5,883 nt of DNA, from assembly GCA_018813725.1 (NCBI GenBank), contig JAHJBD010000068.1, positions 1 through 5,883 on the forward strand, written 5' to 3'. A model generated the notes under the pieces. It ran no database searches. It was not told the origin of the DNA and saw only the letters and a list, made by a program, of their open reading frames with translations. A program made the translations under genes and the position numbers. Origin of the DNA: Nanobdellota archaeon (lineage in GTDB: Archaea > Nanobdellota > Nanobdellia > Woesearchaeales > JAHJBD01). Below, piece by piece: positions 1-5,883 of the stretch (the stretch's first letter is position 1; every line of letters starts with the position of its first letter).

Positions 1-825
1 ACATCAATTGGAAATGACCAAGTACGTTTTGACAGCGCATTGCTCTCTTTAAAGCCAGATATCAAGATAATCTGCCCTATCAAAGCACTGAACATTACAC
101 GTGATGAAGAGATTGAATACTTAAAAGAAAAAGGCATAGAAGTCCCAAGCTCTTCAAAGAAATACTCAATAAATGAGAATGTTTTTGGTATCACAGTATC
201 AGGAAGCGAGATTGACAAAAACCTTGAGCCGTCAAAAGAAGCATACACACTCACCAAACAAAAAAACATAGGACAAGAATACATAACAATAGAATTTGAC
301 CAAGGCCTACCGATCAAGCTCAACAGCCAACCTAAAGACGGCCTTGAAATACTAAAAGAACTAAACAAACTAATTGGCGCATACGGATTTGGCGCAAAAA
401 TCTACACAGGAGACTGCATAATTGGGATCAAAGGCCACATAATGTTTGAAGCCCCAGGCCTCCTGGCGCTGATCAAAGCACACCAAAAGCTTGAACAGAT
501 CACTTTAACAAAAAAACAGCTGGCATTCAACTCACTTGCTTCGCAAACTTGGTCAGATTTAGTTTATTCAGCATTATACTATGAACCATTGACCAAAGAC
601 CTGGAAGAATATGCAGACTCAGTGCAAGAGAAAGTTACCGGAAAGGTAAAGATAAAGTTAATACCTAATAATATTGAGATTGTAGAGTTACAATCAAATA
701 ACTCGCTCATCAAAGATAAAATAGCAACATATGCCCAGAAGGCTAACTGGAATGCAGAGCAGGCAGACGGATTTATCAAGCTTTACACACTTCAAGAGGT
801 GATTGCAAATGCAGCTTCTAAATGA
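1..825 (+). CDS. argG: Argininosuccinate synthase, C-terminal part (5' end outside window)
   Basis: Catalyses ATP-dependent joining of citrulline and aspartate to argininosuccinate, the penultimate step of arginine synthesis, in the cytoplasm. Frame 1 is open from base 1 and ends at TGA 823-825, giving 274 visible residues of a family usually near 400. The fragment begins inside the conserved GNDQVRF substrate/nucleotide loop (codons starting at base 10), so roughly the first 110-130 residues, including the N-terminal ATP-binding loop, lie upstream. Further family matches are the IEFDQGLP strand, GDCIIGIKG followed by FEAPG, IKAHQKLE, the VTGKVKIKL strand, and the C-terminal ADGFIKL. The REEEI/EYLKEKGI-like stretch and GDxIIGIKG recall the Xanthomonas/Bacteroidetes ArgG subfamily rather than the E. 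coli type; this is a comparison from memory. A TTG at base 40 is internal and is not the start. The stop overlaps the next gene by 17 nt. Confidence 0.95.
   Translation, partial: TSIGNDQVRFDSALLSLKPDIKIICPIKALNITRDEEIEYLKEKGIEVPSSSKKYSINENVFGITVSGSEIDKNLEPSKEAYTLTKQKNIGQEYITIEFDQGLPIKLNSQPKDGLEILKELNKLIGAYGFGAKIYTGDCIIGIKGHIMFEAPGLLALIKAHQKLEQITLTKKQLAFNSLASQTWSDLVYSALYYEPLTKDLEEYADSVQEKVTGKVKIKLIPNNIEIVELQSNNSLIKDKIATYAQKANWNAEQADGFIKLYTLQEVIANAASK
797..802 (+). promoter_or_regulatory. Shine-Dalgarno for argE-like gene
   Basis: AGGTGA lies inside the end of argG, 6 nt before ATG 809. It decides the start in favour of ATG 809 over the in-frame TTG at 803, which would overlap the ribosome-binding site itself. 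Confidence 0.75.
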
Positions 826-1723
826 CCTACTTGTTGATTCACACTCTGGAAACTATAACCAGATAGTGAGCATCATAACAAAATACCTAAAAGATTTGAA
901 CTGCAAGGTAATACTGCAAAAGACCGGTCCAAACAAGACAAACATCATTGCAATATTTGGCAGCCCAAAGCTCTTGATAAACTGTCACATGGATACAGTC
1001 CCACCCTGCGGTAAATGGAAAACAGACCCATTAAAGCTAAACAAAATAAACAACCAACTCTATGGATTAGGCACAGCAGATACAAAAGGCAATATCTACG
1101 CAGTACTAAAAGCAGTCAAACAGGCAAAACCCAAAAACCTTATGCTGCTTTTCAGCACAGACGAAGAATCAGGAACAGCTGAATCAGGAGTAACCCATTT
1201 CCTCAAATCAAATTACTCTAAATACATAAAGAAAGCAATAGTGTGCGAACCAACTTCACTTAATTTTGTGAACAAGCATAAAGGATATTTCTCATACATA
1301 CTAAAATACACTAATAAGCCAATGCACAGCTCTCAAAAATCCGAGAATGCTATCGTAAAGGCAGCAAAATCAATCTTAGAGTATTCTAAACAAGGTTATA
1401 ATATCGCAAAGATCGATGGCGGATTGCAAGGCAACATCACTCCAGGATACTGCAACTTAAAGATCTCCAAACGCTCATACACTATGCCTATGAAAAACCC
1501 TTACTTTAAGGGCATACCTTTCAACAATAAAAAACCATTCATCAAATGCAATAAAAAAGTTGGCTTTTGGACAGAAGCAGCATTGTTCCAAGAAGCAGGT
1601 ATAAACACAGTAGTATTCGGAGCAGGCAGCATAAAACAAGCACATTCACCAGATGAATATGTCAAAATTAATGAGCTAAAAAAAGCACAGGAGATAATAA
1701 AAGATGCAATCAGCAATATCTGA
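809..1723 (+). CDS. argE: M20-family metallo-deacetylase: N-acetylornithine or N-acetylcitrulline deacetylase
   Basis: A di-zinc M20 amidohydrolase of 304 residues that should remove the acetyl group from acetylornithine or acetylcitrulline. Visible family residues: His60 and Asp62 in NCHMDTVP, bridging Asp91 in GTADTKG, the catalytic/metal pair Glu119-Glu120 in STDEESG, metal ligand Glu147 in VCEPT, His173 in PMHSS of the dimerisation domain, and metal ligand His279 in IKQAHSPDEY. The lid/dimerisation domain (about 165-235) is only about 70 residues, so the protein is shorter than the usual 350-380. The GSPKLLINCHMDTVP and FWTEAALF segments resemble Xanthomonas acetylcitrulline deacetylase as I remember it, and the position directly after argG also matches that cluster. 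A LysK- or DapE-type substrate cannot be excluded from sequence, but the arg context argues against it. It overlaps argG by 17 nt and the fused gene by 20 nt. Confidence 0.85.
   Translation: MQLLNDLLVDSHSGNYNQIVSIITKYLKDLNCKVILQKTGPNKTNIIAIFGSPKLLINCHMDTVPPCGKWKTDPLKLNKINNQLYGLGTADTKGNIYAVLKAVKQAKPKNLMLLFSTDEESGTAESGVTHFLKSNYSKYIKKAIVCEPTSLNFVNKHKGYFSYILKYTNKPMHSSQKSENAIVKAAKSILEYSKQGYNIAKIDGGLQGNITPGYCNLKISKRSYTMPMKNPYFKGIPFNNKKPFIKCNKKVGFWTEAALFQEAGINTVVFGAGSIKQAHSPDEYVKINELKKAQEIIKDAISNI
1689..1695 (+). promoter_or_regulatory. Shine-Dalgarno for fused argB-argA-argD gene
   Basis: AGGAGAT, within the end of the deacetylase gene, ends 8 nt before ATG 1704. It supports that ATG as the start and means the site is read through by ribosomes finishing the upstream gene. 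Confidence 0.7.
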
Positions 1724-3983
1724 ATTTATAGAAAAGACTGGAAAAGAAGCAGAGTTTAAGCTATTCTTAGATCTGATCCAAAATTCACCTAAACACAAGT
1801 TTGCAGTGATAAAGATCAGCGGCAAGACCCTAGAAAACCATATGGACGAGATCGCAAAAGACATCGCGTATCTTAACAAGCTAGATATTTACCCAATTGT
1901 TGTCCACGGAGCTGGCTCACAGCTAGATAAATTACTGCCTGAATCAAAGAAGATACAAGGCATACGATATACAGAAAAACAAGACATCAAGACCATAGAA
2001 AAATTATGCAATGATATCACATCCATGCTCATCAAGAAGATAATCAGCTATGGCGGGAAGGCAGCATGTGCCAATAGCGCAATAACAGCCATCCAACTTA
2101 AGAAATACGGCTATGTAGGTAAAGTTACAGACATTAACTTAGAAATGCTAGATAAGATCAAAGGCACCCCAGTTATAAACTCCTGCTTATGCAAACTTAA
2201 TGTGAATGCAGATTCAGCAGCAAAGGAATTAGTAAAATCATTATCACCAAAAAAACTGATTTTTCTGACAGATACAGGCGGAGTGCTTGATAAGAAGGGC
2301 GAGATAATACCATTCCTAAACCTTTCAGAAAAACTCGATGACATAACAGGCGGCATGAAACTTAAGCTAGATGAGATAACCAGCTTTGTCAAAGAACAGC
2401 CAGAAACAGCAGTAGTCATCACATCAGCTAAAGAACTCTTAAAGGAACTGTTCACAATAAAAGGCTCAGGTACATTCATCAAATACTATAAGCTTAAGAG
2501 CAAAAATCCAGATAAGAACAAAGTAAAAGAGGTTATTGAAAAGAGCTTTGGAAAGAAACTTGTAACCGACTATTTTGATGAACCGATAACAGAGATTATC
2601 TATGAACAGGATTATGAAGGGTTAGCCATCATCAAGAAGATCAACAATATCCCCTATCTTGACAAGTTTGTTGTAGTGCCAGAGTGCCAAGGTACTAATC
2701 TTGGAAAGAGTATCTGGAATCATCTGACAAAGAAATATCCAAAACTTATCTGGCGTGCAAAAAAAGAAAACATGCGAAACAGTTTCTATGCTAAGAACTG
2801 CGATGGCATGCTAAAGAACAGCTGGAACATCTACTGGAAAAACCTAAACACAGAAGAGATCAAGAAAACAGTGCCTTTGGTAGATTCAAAAAAAGACACT
2901 ATGATAGATAATCACCTTATGTCTACCTACAACCAGGAGATATGCATTGTCAAAGGCCTAGGTAGCTATGTATGGGATGATTATGGAAATAAATATCTAG
3001 ACCTTATAGGAGGAATAGCCACCTGCTCTGTAGGTCATGCAAACCCTATAATCGTAAAAGCGATAACAGACCAGTCAAAATCAATCATCACAGCTTCAAA
3101 CCTTTTCAAGAATGAACCCCAGCTTAAGCTTGCAAAAAAATTATCAGAGCTTTCAGGACTAAAATACTGCTTTTTTTCAAATTCAGGAACAGAAGCAGTT
3201 GAAACTGCGATAAAACTTGCTTTAAAGCACACAAATAAATCCAAGATTATCGCGATGAAAAACGGTTTTCATGGACGGACCTTAGCAAGCCTTTCTGCAA
3301 CATACAAGGCAAAATACAAAAAGCCATTTACAGACTGGCTAAACAATGTACAACATGTAAAATACGGAGACATCACAGAACTAAAACAAGCTATTGACAA
3401 GAATACAGCAGCAGTCATACTTGAACCTATCCAAGGCGAAGCAGGAATAATTGTACCACCAAAAGATTATCTATCAAAAGTCCAAGAGCTTTGCAAGGCA
3501 ACAAACACATTATTGATAATCGACGAGATCCAGACAGGAAACGGCCGAACAGGAAAATTCTTCTGCTTTCAGCACGAGAACATCCAGCCAGACATTGTAA
3601 CAATAGCAAAAGGCCTTGCAAACGGCATCCCTATAGGCGCAACCTTATCAGACCTTGATTTTGATATAGGCGAACATGGCTCAACCTTTGGTGGTAACCA
3701 GCTTTCATGCCAAGTAGCATTGAAAACTGTCGAGATAATGGAAAATAACCTCAAAGAGATAGAAAAAAAAGGAGAATACATGCAAAAAAAACTTGATGCA
3801 TATGGGAAAGGTTTGATGCTGGCATTCAAGCTAAATAAACCTCTGACAACAAAAGATTTTGCCAAAAAAGGACTACTAGTAAACATCATAGACAATAAGA
3901 TAGTGCGCCTCCTACCCCCTCTTACCATATCCTATACAGAGATAGACACAGCTGTAAAGAAGATAGGTGAATTAAATGCATAA
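1704..3983 (+). CDS. Trifunctional fusion: N-acetylglutamate kinase - N-acetylglutamate synthase (GNAT) - acetylornithine aminotransferase
   Basis: Single 759-residue frame with three enzymes. Residues 1-~250 are an amino-acid kinase domain (ArgB role): Lys37 in VIKISG, HGAG 68-71, GIRYT 86-90, VNAD 167-170, LTDTGG 188-193, GGM 216-218 with Lys221. Residues ~250-381 are the C-terminal GNAT domain of vertebrate/Xanthomonas-type NAG synthase (ArgA role): KGSGTFIK, SFGKKLVTDYF 281-291, YLDKFVV 318-324, acetyl-CoA loop QGTNLGK 329-335, WRAKKEN 350-356, NSFY 359-362, DG 367-368. After an ~18-residue linker, residues 400-759 are a class III PLP aminotransferase (ArgD): NSGTEA 493-498, FHGRT 522-526, Asp607-Glu608 and Gln610, PLP lysine Lys636 in TIAKGLANG, STFGGN 660-665, RLLPPLT near the end. 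All expected active-site motifs are present, so each domain looks functional. The arginine-sensing N-terminal helix typical of NAGS/K (residues 1-30) seems present, suggesting feedback control by arginine (inference). Overlaps argC by 8 nt. Confidence 0.92.
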   Translation: MQSAISEFIEKTGKEAEFKLFLDLIQNSPKHKFAVIKISGKTLENHMDEIAKDIAYLNKLDIYPIVVHGAGSQLDKLLPESKKIQGIRYTEKQDIKTIEKLCNDITSMLIKKIISYGGKAACANSAITAIQLKKYGYVGKVTDINLEMLDKIKGTPVINSCLCKLNVNADSAAKELVKSLSPKKLIFLTDTGGVLDKKGEIIPFLNLSEKLDDITGGMKLKLDEITSFVKEQPETAVVITSAKELLKELFTIKGSGTFIKYYKLKSKNPDKNKVKEVIEKSFGKKLVTDYFDEPITEIIYEQDYEGLAIIKKINNIPYLDKFVVVPECQGTNLGKSIWNHLTKKYPKLIWRAKKENMRNSFYAKNCDGMLKNSWNIYWKNLNTEEIKKTVPLVDSKKDTMIDNHLMSTYNQEICIVKGLGSYVWDDYGNKYLDLIGGIATCSVGHANPIIVKAITDQSKSIITASNLFKNEPQLKLAKKLSELSGLKYCFFSNSGTEAVETAIKLALKHTNKSKIIAMKNGFHGRTLASLSATYKAKYKKPFTDWLNNVQHVKYGDITELKQAIDKNTAAVILEPIQGEAGIIVPPKDYLSKVQELCKATNTLLIIDEIQTGNGRTGKFFCFQHENIQPDIVTIAKGLANGIPIGATLSDLDFDIGEHGSTFGGNQLSCQVALKTVEIMENNLKEIEKKGEYMQKKLDAYGKGLMLAFKLNKPLTTKDFAKKGLLVNIIDNKIVRLLPPLTISYTEIDTAVKKIGELNA
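2847..2900 (+). other. Fusion junction/linker between NAGS/K and aminotransferase modules
   Basis: Encodes residues 382-399, between the last conserved NAG-synthase segment (NIYWKNL) and the first aminotransferase residues. The stretch is polar and Lys/Thr-rich, as expected for a flexible linker. No stop codon occurs in frame. Met400 (ATG 2901) and Met406 (ATG 2919) fall where a free-standing ArgD would begin, but neither has a good ribosome-binding site at normal spacing (only a GGTAG about 18 nt before 2901). The two modules thus appear to be made as one chain. Confidence 0.75.
3965..3970 (+). promoter_or_regulatory. Shine-Dalgarno for argC
   Basis: AGGTGA sits 5 nt before ATG 3976, inside the last codons of the fused gene. 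It is the same core as the site before the argE-like gene. Confidence 0.75.
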
Positions 3984-4767
3984 TATTGGTATAGTAGGAA
4001 CAGGATATGCAGGACAGAAGATATTAGAGCTATTATCTGATGAGCCAGAATTCAAAGTTGCAGTAAAATGCGATTCAAAATCCTTAGATATTGAAAAGCT
4101 GAACAACACCGACTTAGTATTTCTAGCAGTACCGCACGGCATATCTAAACAGCTTGCAGCAAAGATCAATACAAAAATAATTGACCTGACAGCTGACCAT
4201 CGCCTTACACACACTTACGGCCTGCCAGAGATAAATAAAAACAATATCATCAAGGCAGACTTTATCGCAAACCCTGGCTGTTATGCAACAGCTTGCCTGC
4301 TTGCAACATACCCGATAAAAGAAAATATTAAAGAAGTTGTCTTTGACTGCATCAGCGGCTATTCAGGAGCTGGAAAAAACAATCCCTTTGATTACAAAGA
4401 GAACATAATAGCATACAACCTTACTGATCACTTCCATATTAAAGAGATTGAAAAGATATTAGGCATAAAGGTCAGCTTCACACCGCATGTAGTAAACACC
4501 TTCCAAGGCCTTATGTGCACAGCGCATATCAAGCTGAAAGAGAACTTGACAGACATTAAAGATATTTACAAATCATTTTACAAAGATACAAAAACGATAA
4601 TCACAGATAACACACCATGCACAAAAGATACAACAAACACGCCTTACTGCCATATAGGTGGTTTTGAAGGTGACAAAGACCATCTTGTGATAATATCAGT
4701 GATAGACAATCTGATGAAAGGAGCAGCTTCTCAAGCTATAGAAAACGCTAAGCTGATGCTAAAATGA
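3976..4767 (+). CDS. argC: N-acetyl-gamma-glutamyl-phosphate reductase
   Basis: Reduces acetylglutamyl phosphate with NADPH to acetylglutamate semialdehyde, step 3 of the acetylated pathway, linking the kinase and aminotransferase activities of the preceding fused protein. Rossmann motif GIVGTGYAG at residues 5-13, LAVPHG 50-55, catalytic Cys102 in NPGCYAT, SGYSGAG 127-133, NLTDH 148-152, and catalytic His171 in TPHVVNTFQG; DNLMKGAASQA near the C-terminus is also a family signature. At 263 residues it is short against the usual 310-345. Most of the loss lies between the nucleotide loop and LAVPHG, where only about 35 residues remain instead of about 60 or more. The SGYSGAG...LTDH form resembles Xanthomonas ArgC and the ArgC part of fungal Arg5,6 more than E. 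coli ArgC (from memory). Its TGA overlaps the argH ATG as ATGA. Confidence 0.93.
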   Translation: MHNIGIVGTGYAGQKILELLSDEPEFKVAVKCDSKSLDIEKLNNTDLVFLAVPHGISKQLAAKINTKIIDLTADHRLTHTYGLPEINKNNIIKADFIANPGCYATACLLATYPIKENIKEVVFDCISGYSGAGKNNPFDYKENIIAYNLTDHFHIKEIEKILGIKVSFTPHVVNTFQGLMCTAHIKLKENLTDIKDIYKSFYKDTKTIITDNTPCTKDTTNTPYCHIGGFEGDKDHLVIISVIDNLMKGAASQAIENAKLMLK

Positions 4768-5883
4768 AACTTTACCAAAAAGAACCAAATAAGATAATCG
4801 AGAAATTTACAGTAGGAGATGACTATCAGCTAGATAAAAAACTATTGAAACATGACTGTCTTGCCTCTATAGCACACGCAAACATGCTTAAGAAGATTGG
4901 AATACTGACTGATGGAGAACTAAAACTGATCATCCAAGGCCTAAACGAGATAATGCTCTTAGGTGATAAATTCATCATAAACAAAGAACATGAAGACTGC
5001 CACACAGCTATAGAAAACTACCTTACTGAAAAGATTGGAGAGCCAGGCAAAAAGATCCACACAGCACGTTCACGAAACGACCAGGTGCTCACTGCACTGC
5101 GCCTATATGAAAAAGATGAAATAGCACAGATAAAAGAACTGCTGAATAAATTCAAAGAGACCATAATCAAGAAAATAAAAGTCACAGGTTCATTAAAGAT
5201 ACCAGGCTATACACATATGCAGCCAGCAATGCCAACTGATATCAAGACATGGCTTGGTTGTTTCCTAGATTCATCTACTGACAACCTGCAGCAGCTAGAT
5301 GCACTATATGAGCTGATAGACCAATCACCATTAGGCAGCGCAGCTGGTTTTGGTCTGCCAATAACTATTGATAAAGAGATGACTGCAAAAGAATTAAACT
5401 TCAAGAAAGTCATGCAAAACCCGATATACTGCCAGCACAGCCGTGGTAAGTTTGAAGCGCATATATTAAGCCAACTCTCAAACATAATGCTTGACATAAA
5501 CAAGCTAGCTTCAGACATTTTGTTTTACAACACTCAAGGTTACATGACACTGCCTGAAGATTTTTGCACAGGAAGTTCCATAATGCCGCAAAAGAAAAAC
5601 CTGGATGTGCTAGAGCTGCTGCGTGCAAAATATCATATAGTGATAGGTGAAGAATTCAAGATAAAAAACTTGGTAGCCAATCTCATCTCAGGCTATAATC
5701 GTGATATGCAGCTTAGTAAAAAACCAGTAATAAACTCTTTTGACATTGTTAAAGAATGCCTAGAGATAGCTATTCTTATTACTGATAACCTAATGATCTT
5801 AAACAAAGATCTGCCAAAAGAACTGTTTGCCACAGAACAGGTATACAAGCTAGTCAGTAAAGGTACACCTTTTCGTGAAGATC
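4764..5883 (+). CDS. argH: Argininosuccinate lyase, N-terminal ~373 residues (3' end outside window)
   Basis: Cleaves argininosuccinate to arginine and fumarate, the last step of the pathway; homotetramer of the fumarase/aspartase superfamily. Translation from ATG 4764 stays open to the window edge. Motifs: LDKKLLKHD and SIAHANML near residues 23-42, HTARSRNDQ 99-107, catalytic His151 in GYTHMQPAMP, GSAAGFGLP 191-199, SRGKFE 226-231, and the mobile superfamily signature loop GSSIMPQKKN 270-279 with the catalytic serine, followed by DVLELLRA and SGYNRDMQ 309-316. The usual length is 430-470, so roughly 60-90 residues are missing at the right edge. A minor oddity is Leu280 where the family normally has Pro (KKNPD). 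No Shine-Dalgarno is visible before the ATG; the ATGA overlap with argC suggests translational coupling. The N-terminus (QKEPNKIIEKFTVGDD) resembles Bacteroidetes/Xanthomonas ArgH. Confidence 0.94.
   Translation, partial: MKLYQKEPNKIIEKFTVGDDYQLDKKLLKHDCLASIAHANMLKKIGILTDGELKLIIQGLNEIMLLGDKFIINKEHEDCHTAIENYLTEKIGEPGKKIHTARSRNDQVLTALRLYEKDEIAQIKELLNKFKETIIKKIKVTGSLKIPGYTHMQPAMPTDIKTWLGCFLDSSTDNLQQLDALYELIDQSPLGSAAGFGLPITIDKEMTAKELNFKKVMQNPIYCQHSRGKFEAHILSQLSNIMLDINKLASDILFYNTQGYMTLPEDFCTGSSIMPQKKNLDVLELLRAKYHIVIGEEFKIKNLVANLISGYNRDMQLSKKPVINSFDIVKECLEIAILITDNLMILNKDLPKELFATEQVYKLVSKGTPFRED

Noticed and set aside
40..42. TTG at base 40 as the start of argG
   Set aside because: The frame is open upstream and encodes the conserved GNDQVRF motif, so the gene simply begins outside the window.
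803..805. TTG as start of the deacetylase gene
   Set aside because: ATG 809 has a well-spaced AGGTGA just upstream; the TTG would abut that site and adds only two residues.
2111..2482. Minus-strand open frame of 123 codons within the kinase domain, and similar ones at 3569-3928 and 5207-5518
   Set aside because: They lie opposite strongly supported genes, show no recognisable domain, and have low-complexity Ser/Phe/Leu composition typical of the reverse complement of Lys/Glu-rich coding sequence.
2901..2921. Independent argD starting at Met400 or Met406 inside the fused gene
   Set aside because: Both ATGs sit at the expected ArgD start, but neither has a ribosome-binding site at usable spacing and no stop separates the modules. 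Kept only as a possible secondary product.
809..3983. LysW carrier-protein (archaeal/Thermus type) arginine or lysine pathway
   Set aside because: A true acetyl-CoA-dependent NAG synthase domain is present and no LysW-like small acidic protein or ArgX/LysX ligase is seen, so the acetylated route fits better.
1..5883. RNA genes, CRISPR, mobile elements, riboswitches or terminators
   Set aside because: The window is covered end to end by overlapping coding regions; I saw no tRNA-like cloverleaf, direct repeat array, inverted-repeat ends or T-tract hairpin outside coding constraint.

Overview
The window is a solid block of arginine-biosynthesis genes, all on the + strand. There are no non-coding gaps, RNA genes, repeats or mobile elements. 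In order it holds the 3' part of argG (argininosuccinate synthase), an M20-family deacetylase (argE-like), a very large fused gene, argC (N-acetyl-glutamyl-phosphate reductase) and the 5' part of argH (argininosuccinate lyase, running off the right edge). All four gene junctions overlap (17, 20, 8 and 4 nt), so this reads as one tightly translated operon that continues past both ends.

The central observation is the 759-codon gene at 1704-3983. One uninterrupted frame encodes an N-acetylglutamate kinase domain, a vertebrate/Xanthomonas-type N-acetylglutamate synthase GNAT domain, and a complete PLP-dependent acetylornithine aminotransferase. One polypeptide should therefore carry steps 1, 2 and 4 of the pathway, while step 3 (ArgC) is the next gene. 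Bifunctional NAGS/K proteins and the fungal kinase-GNAT-ArgC precursor are known; I do not recall this kinase-synthase-aminotransferase arrangement as a described type.

The genes together predict: glutamate to N-acetylglutamate to acetylglutamyl phosphate (fused gene), to the semialdehyde (ArgC), to acetylornithine (fused gene). A transcarbamylase not seen here would follow, then deacetylation (ArgE-like), ArgG and ArgH. Gene order and subfamily resemblances (ArgG, ArgE, ArgC and ArgH all recall the Xanthomonas/Bacteroidetes versions) raise the possibility that the route passes through N-acetylcitrulline, with an acetylornithine transcarbamylase encoded just outside the window.

The organism is uncertain. 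The DNA is AT-rich (high-30s percent GC by eye), proteins are Lys/Ile-rich and very Arg-poor, several enzymes are shorter than usual, and starts carry GGTGA or GGAG ribosome-binding sites. This fits a small-genome uncultivated lineage such as a DPANN archaeon or a candidate-phylum bacterium; I cannot decide between them from this window. All 17 arginines in the visible proteins use CGN codons and none use AGA/AGG, which is odd for such AT-rich DNA.
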